DNA of 64,000 nucleotides, taken from positions 434,001 through 498,000 of the forward strand of contig JAGMUV010000009.1 of NCBI GenBank assembly GCA_020744425.1. Reading direction: 5' to 3'. A program made the position numbers and the translations under genes. A model generated the notes under the pieces. It had not been told where the DNA came from, made no database searches, and was given only the letters and a program-made list of their open reading frames with translations. Below are positions 41,145 through 53,903 of this stretch, in pieces. How positions within the stretch are numbered: the stretch's first letter is position 1; every line of letters begins with the position of its first letter. Origin of the DNA: Dactylonectria macrodidyma. Taxonomy: Eukaryota; Ascomycota; Sordariomycetes; Hypocreales; Nectriaceae.

Positions 41145-43429
41145 CTAGGTAGTACCATGTACGACCTCGATGATCGTTTCAACAACAGACGGATCGGACA
41201 GGGTAGAAATATCCCCCAGCTGATCCTGCTCACCCGCCAAAATCTTCCTCAGAATGCGGCGCATAATCTTGCCAGAGCGAGTCTTGGGCAGATCAGACAC
41301 GACATAGATGCGCTTCGGGGCCGCGAAAGGTCCAATCGACTTTCGCACCTGAAGGACCAGCTCGACGTGAATTTCCTTGGAGGCTTCGACGCTGTGCTTG
41401 AGGGTCAGGAAAGCCATGGAGGCTTGGCCTGTGATCTCGTCGGGAGTGGCAACGACTGCTGCCTCGGCCACAGCTTGGTGCTCGATCAAGGATGCCTCGA
41501 TTTCAGCAGTCGAGAGACGGTGGCCGCTGACGTTGATGATGTCGTCGACGCGGCCACGGATCCAGTAGAATCCATCTTCATCACGACTGGCCCCGTCTCC
41601 AGTGTACTACAAGAAATGTTAGAGATTTAATCGGAGATGAAAGTTAGGTTTGAAAAAGAGTACGTACATAGTAGCCACCGAAGGGATTCAGATACGTATC
41701 CATGTAGCGAGCGTGGGCACCCCACACGGTACGAGCCATGCTGGGCCACGGTTGCTTGAAGGCAAGAACACCCTCAACATTGCTGCCTTCAATCTCCTCA
41801 CCCGAAACCGGGTCTAGGATAACTGGCTCGATGCCGAAGAAGGGAAGAGATGCGGAGCCAGGTTTCATCGGCGTAATGGCAGCAAGAGGAGTGATGACAT
41901 TACAGCCAGTCTCGGTTTGCCAATAAGTCTGTTTATGCCGTCAGCGAATGCTCGTCTTTTCATTCTGGAGTAATGCCATTTCCGTAGGAACTTACGTCGA
42001 CGATGTGTGATTCTTTCTTCCCGACAACTTCAAAGTACCACTTCCAGACTTCTGGAGCGATCGGCTCACCAACGGAGCCAAGGACACGAAGATGGCGCAT
42101 GGCATTTTCCGGAATATGCTCAGAGCCGGCGCGCTTCAGTACGCGGAGTGCAGTTGGGGCCACATAGAACTGCGAGACTTTGTGGGCTTCGATAATGTCC
42201 CAGTAGCGCGAGTACGTTGGGTAGGTCGGCGTCCCCTCGAAAACAACCGTCGTGATACCGAGGAGCAACGGAGCATACACGACATAGGTATGCCCTGTGA
42301 TCCAGCCCACGTCGCAACCGCAAAAGAACCGATCATTGTCGTGAATGTCGAAAACATACTTACCAGTGGAGGCAGCTCCCACAAGAAACCCACCCGTTGT
42401 GTGCACAATTCCCTTAGGTTTGCCGGTTGACCCCGAGGTATAAAGAAGGAATAGAGGGTCTTCCGAGTCCATTCGCTCCGGCGGGATATAGCCAGGCCAT
42501 TTCTTAACTTGTTCGTGCCACCAATGATCTCTTCCAGACACCCACGGAATCTCAGCACCAGTGCGCTGGTAAACCAAGACGTTTGTTACGTCGGGGCATT
42601 GCGTCAGGGCTTTGTCAATGATGGATTTCAGCGCAATCGTCTTCCCCATCCGCTTACCCTCGTCAGTCGTGAGTACGACTTTACTCTTGGCGTCGAGAAT
42701 TCTGTCTCGGACTGAGTCTGAGGAGAAGCCGGCAAAGATGACGGAATGGACAGCGCCAATTCGAGCGCAAGCAAGCATAGCAATGGCTGCTTCTGGGACC
42801 ATGGGCAGATAGATGGCAACGATGTCTCCTTTGCGCACTCCCATCTGTTTCAGCACATGGGAGAGCTTGCAGACCTCCCGCAATAGATCGCTGTAGGTCA
42901 AGGTACGCCCAGAATTCGGCTCATCGGCCTCGTAGATGAGCGCCGCCTTGTCAGGTTGTTCAAACGCATGGCGATCGATACAGTTGAATGAGGCATTCAA
43001 TTCACCTCCCAAGAACCAAGCGCTGTCTCCATTGGACAAGCTCCCATTATGTACCAGATCAAAATCTCTGGACCAAGTCAGGAGCTCCCGTGCCTGCTCA
43101 CCCCAAAACTCTCGGGGGTTGGTGATTGACTTTTGATGCAGCTGTTTGTAGTTTTCAAAGTCTAGGATGGTTAGCCATGTATCTCACGAACAAAAAAGCA
43201 TGTAGCACTCACTCTCTAAATGAGGTTTGTGGCTGGACCCTTTGGGTCTTTGTCAGTAATCAGGACATCTGCTAACTAAAATGAGTCTATACGCACTGGC
43301 CAGCATTTCCCCAGGAGGCCCTAGAATCAGGTCAGGTCAGTTCATGACGGTACGTGAGGGAGGAACTGATGTTGTCGACTCACCGAAAACGGGAATACCG
43401 TTGGAATCAGTCGTGATCTCTTCGCCCAT
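41145..43429 (-). CDS. facA: Acetyl-CoA synthetase
   Basis: complement(join(41145..41606, 41668..41928, 41996..43161, 43213..43239, 43297..43320, 43384..43429)), 661 residues. All introns (51-67 bp) are GT-AG and keep frame; exons 2 and 3 (24 and 27 bp) are micro-exons. It matches AMP-forming acetyl-CoA synthetase throughout: [24 protein letters not shown] (P-loop), [38 protein letters not shown] hinge, and the C-terminal SKTxxGK-type motif [17 protein letters not shown] with its acetylatable Lys. It converts acetate, ATP and CoA to acetyl-CoA in the cytosol and is required for growth on acetate. The N-terminus is shorter than in Aspergillus FacA. The symbol is given by orthology to that gene. 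Confidence 0.93.
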
Positions 43430-44683
43430 TGCTTTTGGTGTTTTGGAAGCCCAGTAGGTGCTTGTACAGGAGATGTCGGTGAAGAAGTCGGCAGCAGATG
43501 GTGTTGATGCTGACGGCAAGAAACGAGGTTGACCCAGAGGCGAAAGGCAAATGAATGAAATCACCTTGAAAAGTCACCCAATGTGTCAGACCAGTGTGGC
43601 ACGAAGCAGTGATTCACGAGGAGTCTCAATCTTGTCCTCGGCGATGGTCGAAGGTGCGGTGATGACACTCAGATGTTGGGAGCACGTGTCAGACAATGGT
43701 GTGACGAACCGTGGTAAGGAGGATCTCAGGTAATAATATAAACAAAACTGGCTGGCTCGCTACGAATCACGTTACTCTCGGGTCTTTTCTGGTTGGATAC
43801 TATCAATCGCCAAGTTCCAACAGCGGCTTTATGTGAGGTAGTATTGTGGGCCGATGGCCAGATAAATGACAAGGATGAACCCACGTACCGTGTGCTTTAC
43901 CTAAAGGAGGAAGCACATGCAATCACTCTGAAAATACCCGACACGATGGTTCGTACGCGCTGATCCGAGAAACCGGTACGCATGGCAAACCTGTAGATAA
44001 GAATAAGGACCTAGAGGCTGCATGTAAGCAAAGGTGGAAGCGGTCCCTCCATGCTCCCGAAACGCAGCCTAAATATTGGATACGTAAAAGATGGCGTCGG
44101 GATCATAACAAACGGGAAGAGAAAAGCTGACACAACTCGAAAACGAAGAAATTAAGTCGCAAATGACGATTAAAAAAAGTATTATTCTAATTGATGTTTG
44201 CAAGTACTTTGTCGTACCTACCCTACACAGTTGTCCAAAGTGGCCGCTCGTATAAGCCCGCCCCCGATCGCAAAAACTCGGGCCCCGAAGGCTGAAGTCG
44301 GGAGTCTCGGGACCCGGGCGGTCGAACTCCAAAGCATTTTCTAGAAATTCTTAATTAATCGCAAATCGGCCATGGAAAAACTGGAGGGGAGAATATTAGG
44401 GAATCAAATGCAACGGCATATACGAGTAATTTGTCATAGGTTCCTCTGGTGGGGAGGTGAGCAAGGTAAGTTAGTCGAAGCCTAGAAAGCAGACCGAATT
44501 GGGCAGTACTCCCAATTGGGAAATAATCTCAACCAGTGTCAAGCGTCCCCGCTTCCTTCATCGCCTACCTACATTATAAATTTAGATTCACTTCCCCATA
44601 ATCTTGAACTTGTTCATGTTGAATCAAATTCTCGATTTTTTTTTCCGACTCGGTACCAAAATTGTGATAACAAACCCTCAAAG
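43430..44683. other. Intergenic between divergent genes
   Basis: Promoter region of acetyl-CoA synthetase and the NmrA-like gene. The second half (44100-44650) is AT-rich. No gene is supported. Confidence 0.6.
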
Positions 44684-45753
44684 ATGCGATCTATTGCAGT
44701 TGCTGGTGGCACCGGGCCGGTCGGCAAGACTATCGTCGATGGTCTCGTCTCCTACGGCAAGCACAAAATCTTTGTCTTGTCTCGCAATGTACGCAATCTG
44801 ATCGGAAGATTTTTCATGGTCTAGATCTAAACTCTGGAGTCTAGGATCGTCCCTCGGAAGGAGGTGTTGACTATTTAAAAGTTGACTACACAGATGTCGA
44901 GGGTCTGAGCCAAGCCTTCAGCCAGGCTGGTGTTGACACCGTCGTCTGCGCAATTGGCGTCGCCACGCCAGAGACGAATCAGGCCCAGCTCAATCTCATT
45001 CGTGCCGCGGCTCAGTCAGACCCGACGCGAAGATTTGTCATTAGTGGGTATGACATGCAGCATTTGGAAGAGTAAGTCCAAGTTGTGCTAGAAATACCCT
45101 ACCCTAACATGCGTCCTAGGATGATCGAGATTAACCCATTGTCTCGATACACCTTTGAAGCCATCGGCAGCCTTGAGAAGACCGATCTTGAGTACACTCG
45201 CGTCGTCAACGGCTGGTTTCTCGATTATTACGGTATGCCGTACTGGAAGACCCACCTTCATCCATGGATCAATGTGGTCAACATGGAGAAGAAATGGGCA
45301 GCCGTGCCGGGAGATGGGTCGGCAAGGGCAACCTTCATCACAACCCAGGACATGTCAAAATTTGTCGCTCGCTTGATGGATTTGGAGAAGTGGAACAAGA
45401 TTACCACCATCTCCAATGAGACTTTGACCTTCAATCAAGTTGTGGCTCTAGCAGAAAAGACACGAGGTGAGCACTGAACTATGATCTTCATGTACTGGCA
45501 CTAACCAGGTACAGGCTGCAAGTTCCTTGTCGCTTACGACAGTTTGGAAAAACTCAAATCGGGCAAGATATCGTTTTTTAACGAGTTCCCTCCGATCGAA
45601 TTTGAGAACGCTGAAGCCTTTTTCGCAATGATTCACCTCCAAGCTGGATTGGAGCGCTTGCTTGTCTCGGAGGAGGATTCTTTGACGCATAAGTTTCCAG
45701 AAGTGCAATTGACGAAAGCAGCTGAAGTGATGGAGTCTTGGAAAGGAAAATAA
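44684..45753 (+). CDS. NmrA-like NAD(P)-binding protein
   Basis: join(44684..44788, 44845..45071, 45120..45466, 45509..45753), 307 residues. Introns of 56, 48 and 42 bp all have CTAA-type branch sites and YAG acceptors. The N-terminus MRSIAVAGGTGPVGKTIVDGL carries a GxxGxxG Rossmann loop; IFVLSRN ends the second strand. YTDVEGLSQAF and TVVCAIGVAT follow the NmrA/NAD(P)-binding_10 pattern, and RRFVISGYD and TRVVNGWFLDYYG resemble the substrate-lobe entry of fungal members. It may be a redox sensor or a small-molecule reductase. It is tail-to-tail with the amine oxidase gene, 162 bp apart. Confidence 0.87.
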
Positions 45754-45915
45754 GACGTAGTGTGGGCGGTCTCCTATTCTCAAAAAATGCGAGACAGAAG
45801 ATAGATCAACGCATGCACCAAATCGCATTCAAAGAGCGTGTTTTCACTAAGATGGAGGTCTACCAGGAATGTATATGCATGAAACCCAGAGCCATGATGG
45901 CTAGCCAGCTCCATC

Positions 45916-47461
45916 TTACAACCGGCTTCCCTGCTTTGTGAGGCCATCCTCTCCCGCCAGGGCTTGATTCTGTAGAGATCTGGCACTGCCAACACCCTCC
46001 ATGATGCTGTTGTAGGGCTTCTTCCCAGAGCCCAAGCTCCTCCACTTCCAAAATCGGACGTAGTCATTCGGTTTATCCTCAATTAGATCGACCACATGCT
46101 TGCCCAAGTTGGGCAGAAATTTGAATCCATGGCCGCTGCCACCGGTTGCGACCATCAGACCCTGCATCCCGGGAACAAAGTCGATGACGAAATGGTTGTC
46201 AAACGAATCGGTGTACCAGCATAGACGAGTCTTCATTTCGCATTGTATCAGCTCAGGCAGGTATTCCTGGACAAAGTCTTTGATGACGCGAGCTGCTGTG
46301 AGTGGTAGTTGACGAGTAGACTGTTGCGTCCAGCGAGTCATTGGGACACTCCTGGCTGCGCCGTCGGCTTGGGTCTGAGGGTTCGTGAACTTTGTGCCAC
46401 GGTAGCCGATCTTTACAGCTCCATTGGAATCTCGAGCGAAGCCATAGAGGCCACCATTTTTGCCGTTGCGAATGTCGTAACTGGGGGAATCCAGGTTAGT
46501 ATTCTGCATTCACAGAAAAGGCTCTGACATTTACTAACGTCCAGGTGGGAAATCTTTCGGGTGCAAACTTATCCCACAACGCTGAACTAGCTGGCAGTTG
46601 GAAGACACAAACACTTCCGGCCGTTGTCTCACAAAGGCTGTCCAGCTCGGTGACAAGAGAAGGCGTCCAACCTCCGCAAGCCATGATGGTCAGTTCAGCT
46701 GAATGCGACACACCGTCTGCTGTTTGCACACCAGTGATGCGAGAATTCCAATCGCGAAGCAAAGCCAAAAACGTGCCCTTGGAACCTCCGAGTATTAGCT
46801 GGACTCCCAGTGCCTTGGCCTTGTGGAGCGCAAAACGACACGCCTTGTCAGCATACACAAAGCCTCCTTGGGTGTCTACTACGCCGAAGTTGTTCTTTCT
46901 GTTGAAAGGGTTAATGGCGAAGTCGAAACCGTCCGCTTTTGCGCGCTGGACATCGCTAGGGCTGGAGAGATCGATCTGTGTCCTCGCCAATCCCACTTTG
47001 GCCATGTTTTGAATTGTGTCCTTCTCGAACTGGGGCAGAGACTTGTCCGACGTCATGGTGAGGTTGCCGTTGTTGATGAAAAGTGCATCTTCGGTAGAGA
47101 ACCCAGATGGGAGTGTGATGCCCGTCCTAATTTCCTCGTTCCATTTCTTCCAGTACGTAATTGCATCCAATGCGAGGGTCTGGTACTCGGTTTGGGACCC
47201 ATAGGCGGCTCGAATGATCTTGTTGATATCTGTGTCAGCCTTGTTAGTAGGGTTTGATTTGATGCGAGAAGACGACTAACCTGCTGAGGCAGCGTCGCAG
47301 CCTTTGTCGTACGAGTATTGGCTCTCGTGGTAGGCTTGCTTGTCCAAGACCTTGACGTTTGTGTAGTCGCGTTCCGCGAGGTGAATGGCTGTGCTTAGGC
47401 CAAAGACACCCGCGCCGACAATGACGATGGGGGCCGATTTCCGAGTAAGATGTGGCGACAT
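45916..47461 (-). CDS. FAD amine oxidase (fructosyl-amino-acid / sarcosine oxidase type), peroxisomal
   Basis: complement(join(45916..46480, 46539..47229, 47281..47461)), 478 residues. Introns are 51 and 58 bp; the second acceptor (CCCCCAG at 46481) is chosen because it alone restores FPTWTYDIRNG. The N-terminal PIVIVGAGVFGLSTAIHLAERDY is the FAD Rossmann loop, SYDKGCDAASA and the ADKACRFALHKAKALGV segment fit the DAO family, and TRLCWYTDSFDNHFVIDF contains the Cys that links FAD covalently in sarcosine and fructosyl-amino-acid oxidases. It ends in SRL, a type 1 peroxisomal targeting signal. The enzyme should oxidise a secondary amine such as sarcosine, pipecolate or an Amadori amino acid, yielding H2O2. 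Confidence 0.9.
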
Positions 47462-48197
47462 GCTGGCGTTGACTTCGGTCCGAGAACAGGGATGGCTGGT
47501 GTCTTCGAATCTTGGGTTTGATGAACTCACTATGTAATGGTCCAAGCTTGGTTATAAACGCAACACCTTTGTATCCCATGCAGATATCTTTTGATGCCTT
47601 CGGCAACTCGGTTGAACCAGCTCGGGGGCTTCCGACTCAGTCTCCAGGTATCCCGGTCATCGAGAGGGCGGGGATGAGGCCCCTAATTGGCTCTTCGTAT
47701 TCCCCCGACTAGCGGCATACTTCATTAAATAACAACCTTGCCTCGGAATAGGAATGACAAGCCAACAGATTCAACCCTGGTTCGTCAGCTGGGCCTATCT
47801 TTGACTTCTACGACACATCATTATTCTTATCTGGGTATTTGGCGGGTCGCGTTACCCAGCTTTTTTTGCCTCTGCCTCTTGGCAAATGATTCTCTCTGGC
47901 TCTCGAGCAGAACACTGCACCAAGGAATGATGAAAACTGCATCATCAGTGTCACATTTATCTCCCTTTGCCACTCAATCACAGCTTTCAAATCAGCCAAA
48001 AAAAAAAAACATAAAACAGTAAATGGTTTCATAGCCTACAACAGTTCATGATGCCGATTAGCCAAGTTAACTTACTGGTCTTGGAAACGCCACCCCTGCT
48101 GAGTCATTGTTGCGGGGTAGTGATAATGTCGATACCAACTCTCAAGTACTTCCTTCAAGCTACCATCCAAGACGGTCCATTTATCGATGCTGATAAA
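47462..48197. promoter_or_regulatory. Divergent promoter, amine oxidase / Zn2Cys6 regulator
   Basis: 736 bp between divergent starts; an A10 tract at about 47999-48010. A regulator reading away from an oxidase gene is a common control arrangement in fungi, but no binding site is identified. Confidence 0.45.
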
Positions 48198-50367
48198 ATG
48201 TCTGAGCCTCTCAAAAGTCGCCCGCCTCGAGGCTCCTCGCAGCGCGTACGCACTGGAAGCAGAACTCTGCTGGCTTGCATAGGCTGCAAGGAGAGGAAGC
48301 TCAGGGAATGACATGTCCTGTCCCATGTATAATACTCAACTGACATGGATATAGTGCGATGAGCAGGTCCCAGCATGCAGCAACTGTCGTCGCACCGGCA
48401 TAGGTAAGCAGTCAGTGAACTTGTGAGGCCTACCACTGTGCTCATCCTTGAGGGGGTAGTCTGCCTTGTCGAGGACCCTGCAACGAAGCGACAGCAGCCG
48501 CGAAACTATCTCGAAATCCTGGAACACCGTGTTGAATCGCTTGAAGGCATGCTACGGGAGCTTCAGCCAAGTTTTGCGACTGAATCGACTGCCTCACCAA
48601 GCAGTCAAGTCCCTACGAACAACCATCAACCAAGCACAGTCACCACCGAGGAGGACCCTCCTGATCTCAGCGACTTATCGTCCATGGTCGGGACCCTAAG
48701 CATCAATGCAGCAGGAGCAGAGCCTCACTACCTCGGCCCATCCTCTGTCTTTGCCTTTACTCGATTCATCAAACCATCTCTGCACCAAGCCATCTCATCA
48801 ATAACACCAACCCAAGACCACCATAACTCTTTGACACCAGAGCCTTGCCCCTTGCCAGACTACCCGACGGCCGTAAGACTGAGCAATGCGTATTTTCAGA
48901 ATATCCATCCACAGTATCCATTTTTACATGAGCCTACTTTTAGGATGTGGGAGACGGCGCTGGAAGATCCCCTCGAGGCGATGAGCATTCTCAACTTCAA
49001 CCCAGTGCCTCTATACTTCTTGAACATGGTAACGACTAGAGCTCTTTTTCTTGGTTATTCTAATAGCTCTTTGTAGGTCTATGCTGTGGGTGCCCTGCTG
49101 TTGCCCACTGCCGGGTACTCCGCGGAGCAACTATACGCATCCGCCTTGCTCTATATCGACGACATTCTCTGCCATGACAACTTGGAAGCCATACAAGCAA
49201 TCCTGTGTTCGGCTGCATATTCGCTCCGGTCTTCCAAAGGCACATCCCATTGGTGAGACAACAGTTAACTATGTCCCCTTATCAGCGCGCTCACAGGCAT
49301 TAGGAAATTGGCTGGACAGGCTGTGCGCCATTGTGTGAACCTCGGTTACCATCGTAATCAGAAGCGCTTCCGAGCATCAGCCAGCCCGCTACAGCAAGAG
49401 TTGCAGAAGCGAACATTCTGGAGTGCCTATGAAATGGAATGTTCGGCAGCTGTGATGTTGGGGCGACCACTTAGCCTACATTTCCAAGAAATTGATGCTG
49501 AGGTAGCTTTGTTCCGCCCCTCAATTGACGTATCATAACTGACCGGAATAGCTTCCACTCGATATTGAAGAGTCTTGCATCACTTCAACAGGAATCTCTG
49601 GCTCACCACATTCTTCTATGACAGATCCACCAACGATGATGACATACGCAAACCATGGTTTTCGTATTCGTGCTCTCCAGGGCTGCATCCAAACGTCGTT
49701 CTACTCGGACACTACCCTAAAGGACCCTACAATCCGCAAGACTCGCGCTAAAGAATTGCTTATGGAACTCAACAAGTGGAAGGCCTCTAATCCCCCTCCA
49801 ATTGTGCCTCCGCCAGGCGGCGGTCTTTCCTTCTTCACCACCCCGGATTGGTACCAAGTCAATCACAACTATGCAATCTTACAACTTTATCGTGTTCAGA
49901 TAACTGATAGCAAGGAGCCAGCCTCGGATGATGTCTTCAGGATTTGTCTGGAAGCCGCCAAGAGTACTTGTCACAGCTATCGCCGCCAATTCTTTGGAAA
50001 GCCTACGACGTATACTTGGGGAGCCCTGCACGAGCTATTTCTTGCGGGGCTGACGTACCTCTATTGTCTGTGGACTTCACCAGCCGCACGAGAGGCGTCG
50101 AGACATGACCAAGTCAGCAGTGCTTGTACTGACTGTACCATGGTGCTTGTGATCCTTGCAGAACGATGGAGCGATGCTGCGCCATACCGAGATATCTTTG
50201 AGGCGCTCGCTAGTCGTACCATGACCATGATGGCAGACACGCAGCAGGGAAAGGAAGTTGCGTCAACAGCTCTTGTTCCAGGACAAGACCATTATCCAGA
50301 AGATTTACCGCAGTGGATGGAGGGCATTGCCGATACAGGCATCTCTCTTGGAGTTGATCTTTATTGA
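48198..50367 (+). CDS. Zn(II)2Cys6 transcription factor with non-canonical first intron
   Basis: join(48198..48305, 48355..48403, 48460..49028, 49077..49252, 49304..49502, 49552..50367), 638 residues. The zinc cluster is split by two introns: ACIGCKERKLR, then CDEQVPACSNCRRTGI, then VCLVED. The first intron (48306-48354) has a good branch and acceptor (CTGAC...ATAG) but begins GAATGA instead of GTATGA. If unspliced, the frame stops at 48309 after 37 residues. The remaining introns are regular. A coiled-coil linker (YLEILEHRVESLEGMLREL) follows the cluster, then the Fungal_trans middle domain (YFQNIHPQYPFLHEPTF; GRPLSLHFQEIDAE). It may control the divergent amine oxidase. It is functional only if the GA-AG intron is removed. 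Confidence 0.8.
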
Positions 50368-50984
50368 GTGGGTTGATCGATGATTTCCCATCTCGGGAGC
50401 AGTATGACAATGGCGATGGGCTGTGGGGATAGAACCTAGGAAGTCATTGTTATGCTAAGTATTTACTGGCGCGTGAGATAGTTACTTGTATCCAATCCGG
50501 ACCTGGGGTTTGCTTGTGTCCTCATCATCCCAATGTCGCATCATAGGTTTGTTGTGTCTCGCATCGACATTTAGTTCTGAATCACCATGTGTGAGATAAA
50601 GTAACTCGTCTGAGCTTGGTGTATTAATATCGTCAAAGGCCTCACACAAAGCAATGATTTTCTAAGACAAAGATACATTTCATCCGTGTGTTTGCGCTAC
50701 CAGTGAGTCTGAGCCAAGTCCAGGTTTTGGCATGACATGCGTCATGCTCAGACAAACAAGACATACGAACAGCTTTACAAGTCATGGAAGGGTGATAGCG
50801 GTTTACAGGGGTGTTCCTGAACTATAACAAGACCTGCATAAAATTCCGCCGACATGGGTGGCATTCACCTCGAGTTGGTCATGTCCCATGGCCCGCGAAG
50901 TCTAGCCTTAGCCTGCCTATACCTTAGGCTCTCCCTTCTGGTGGGCACTAAACGCACGTCAGAAGCCATTTTAGAATCAGGCCG
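50368..50984. other. Intergenic between convergent genes
   Basis: 3' flanks of the Zn2Cys6 gene and the sugar transporter; no gene or repeat. Confidence 0.65.
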
Positions 50985-52697
50985 TTACATTTTGACATTT
51001 TCTTCTCGGCCATCGATGGTATGGATGGTGGTCTGCTTCTTGGATCGCCTGGCAGCATTGAACCAAGATCCCCTGAAAATGTCATCCATCTCTTCCACAC
51101 TAAGACCTGACGTCTCGGGAACCATGAGGTAGACGTAAAGTAGCGAGATGAAGCACCATCCGGCGAAGAATATGAAGGCGCCCCAGTTGTTGGTCGTTTT
51201 GAGGAGAGATGGTGCACCATATGCCATGGCGAAAATGAATAGCCAGTGAAAGCACTGAGAGAGAGCGGAACCGAAAGATCGGATGCGGTTTGGCCAGAGC
51301 TCGCCTCCAAAGACGTATGGCAAGATGTAGAGTCCTAACGTAGGAGTAGATATCAGTCATGCACTTTAACTCGTCTTCAGCTTGAAAATCAGTAGTCAGA
51401 CTTACCGACGACATAGCCAAAGCCATGAACGAAGATGAAAGCAACGGCCCCAGTCGATGCAGTATCAGAAACATTGCCTTGCTGGCTATACTTGATGTAC
51501 ACGCCAATGTAGATGTCAGATATCATTTGGAGACAAGCACCCACGAACAAGGATTTGCGTCGCCCCAATGCATCAACGAAGAAGAATGAAGCGATGATAG
51601 CAAAGCAAAATTTTGCAAAAGTGTACATGCCGCTGAGGAAAATGTTGCGTGTGGTGTCTCCGCCAATGCCCATCAAGCTGAGAATCGGGACAAAGTAGGA
51701 CGTGACAGAGTTGGCACCGGAGAGTTGTGCAAGACCATAAGACACGAGGCTTTGTTGCACACGGCGTAGGTTAGAGGGTATTGTCAACGCTTCTTTGAAG
51801 ATGCCGAGAATGCCCTCTTTGTTCAGAGCCTTTTCTTCGCGAATGGCGTGTTGGATATCCTGGAGCTCTCGCTGCAGTCGTGGATGCTCGGCAGGTAAAC
51901 CACGAAGTGTGACAAGTGCCTCAGTTGCCTCTTCATGGCGGTCAACTAGGAACAACCACCGCGGAGATTCGCAGATGAAGAAGCTAGCAATGAAGCAGAG
52001 GAACATGTAGATGCATGGCGAGAACCACACAACCTGGTATTGCAGACTGGTGCCGGACATGTTCTTATAGACGCCCAGGACACAAAAGGCACCGCAAGTC
52101 GCCGACATGTTCATGGCGATGTTGAACCAAGCCGTAAGCATACCGCGGATCTCAGCCGGAGCAATCTCGACAATAGACATGGGGCCGATGACAGTCAAGG
52201 CGCCCATGCCCAAGCCGGAGATGATGCGAGAAACGTACAGGCCGGCCAAGGTAGGCGAAGAGGTGGCGACTAGTTGGCCGACGATCCAGATCCAAGTATA
52301 GAGCCGAAAACTCCATCGTCGTCCGAGAATGTCGTTGAGGAAGAATGACAGGGCAGCGCCAACGCCAGCACCTATGTAGACGATGGAGATGAAGTTTCGA
52401 ATCTCGAGCGCACTGTTGCCGGAGCGAAACTGGAAGTGTTTTTGGAATCCCGGCAACGAGGGCACTGAGGCAGCGGAGGCTTGATCCCAGGCTGTTTGGC
52501 AAAAATGGTTAGTCGAGCCTCTAGAGCATGAGTATTGAGGACTACTCTTCAATCTTACTCAGCGGTATAGCCGACATGGCGTAGAGGATAGATGACAGTA
52601 TGAGGGAGCGGTTGTAGATGATTTCACGAGGTGCAGCTTTGACTGCTCTGTGATGCTTCGCAAAGGAAGAGTTTGTAAAAAGTTCCTTGAGGGCCAT
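50985..52697 (-). CDS. MFS sugar/quinate-type transporter
   Basis: complement(join(50985..51334, 51406..52491, 52559..52697)), 524 residues. Introns of 71 and 67 bp are GT-AG with in-frame joins. Start 52697 gives MALKELF. Sugar-porter landmarks are GAGVGAALSFFLNDILGRRWSF (TM2-TM3 loop with GRR), PRWLFLVDR after TM6, the QLSGANSVTSYFVPIL segment (usually QQxxGxNxxxYY), DALGRRKSLFVG, GELWPNRIRSFGSAL, and PETSGLSVEEMDDIF. The TM1 segment (SILYAMSAIPLTWDQA) resembles quinate/hexose permeases. It is a plasma-membrane proton symporter of unknown substrate, divergent from the RidA gene. Confidence 0.91.
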
Positions 52698-53302
52698 GAT
52701 TGTTGAGGGAAGTGAGACAACTTTGGACGCCGATGAACTGTGGTCTCGTGGCGAATGACTTGCTGATACAGCGATGGTCTTTAACAAAACGATCCCATCA
52801 ATCCCCATCCTCTAATATACATCTAAAACGCCAGCCAGTCTTACCGTTATCAGTTGCAACTTGCCATGGTGTGTTCTGTCGAGTTGGCTTGGTCCGTTAG
52901 TCTCGGGGGAATACGAAGCGCTCTTCTAATTGGTCGGTTGTCATCCAGGCGTATCTCGACCCCGCACAACAGAGATTGGCAACCCTGAAGCGACAAGCCG
53001 AGGATGTGGAACTTAACTAGATTATCATAGATGGAAGCCGATCTCATCCTGGACACTTACTGTAATTTTGGAATCGAGCAAGGCTTCCCGGCATCACGAT
53101 GTAGGCTGTGGCTGAGGCCTGTCGGAATTGCCCGAGATGGAAGATGCCACTAGCCTCGGACTTTGCCTTACGCCAAGAAGTTAAATGCCAACTCGGTCAG
53201 CTTCATATAAGACTACGAGAAAGACTTGTGAGCAAAATTATTTCCAAGCCTCCGTATCCAAGAAAAAGAGAGCCTTCACAAGGCCAACAGGATAAATCCA
53301 AC
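52698..53302. promoter_or_regulatory. Divergent promoter, transporter / RidA
   Basis: 605 bp between divergent starts. No repeat or gene; a short upstream frame (53108) in the RidA 5' region is not conserved-looking. Confidence 0.45.
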
Positions 53303-53903
53303 ATGTTGCCCAAACAACCGATCAACCGGGCCAACTTTTCATCGCCGCTGTACTCGGAAGCGATTATCCACAACGGCCTCGTCTACTGCAGCGGCAAGAT
53401 AGGCAAGGACCCAAATACCGGAAAGCTTGTTGGAGATGATGTGACTGAACAGACTGTAAGAATAGTTCCATCTTTGTGCCTTTTTTCGCTGACATGAAAT
53501 AGAAAGCGGCCCTGAATCTGCTTGCATCTGTCTTGCAGGCTGCAGGGAGCGATCTCACCAAGATACTGAAGGTTGCTGCTCACTTGACACTGCTTCTACG
53601 GGACGCAACTAACATTAGCAGTGCAGCATCTTTCTCACCAACATGAGCGATTTTGATGCAATGAATACTGCGTGTCCGTATACCATTCTCGCTTAAAGAG
53701 GGAGACATCTAATTATTAACAGACACTTCCATTGTTCCCGATCCGAAGCCCGCTAGAATATGTGTCTCCGTCGCAGATTTGGGTCTAGGTGCCAAGGTGA
53801 GTTGGTGGCGAGGGTGGTACATGGAACTACCGAGTCGCTCACCACGCTCAAGGTTGAAATCGACTGCATTGCGATGGTACAAGACGCTAGGTACGCTTCG
53901 TAA
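53303..53903 (+). CDS. RidA/YjgF/UK114 family protein
   Basis: join(53303..53455, 53503..53571, 53622..53673, 53723..53796, 53853..53903), 132 residues, the usual size. Four introns of 47-56 bp keep frame; the donor at 53674 (GTCCGT) is chosen over GTGTCC two bases earlier because it restores NTAYTSIVPDPKPAR. Recognisable blocks are the N-terminal PLYSEAIIHNGLVYCSGKIG, the LTKILK and IFLTNMSDFDAMN helix-strand, and PARICVSVADLGLGAKVEIDCIA with the conserved Arg that binds the imine carboxylate. RidA trimers hydrolyse reactive enamine/imine intermediates from amino-acid enzymes, protecting PLP enzymes in cytosol or mitochondria. Confidence 0.87.

Noticed and set aside
36500..48200. A secondary-metabolite gene cluster
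   Set aside because: Monooxygenase, permease, regulators and oxidase are present, but no backbone synthase (PKS, NRPS, terpene or DMATS).
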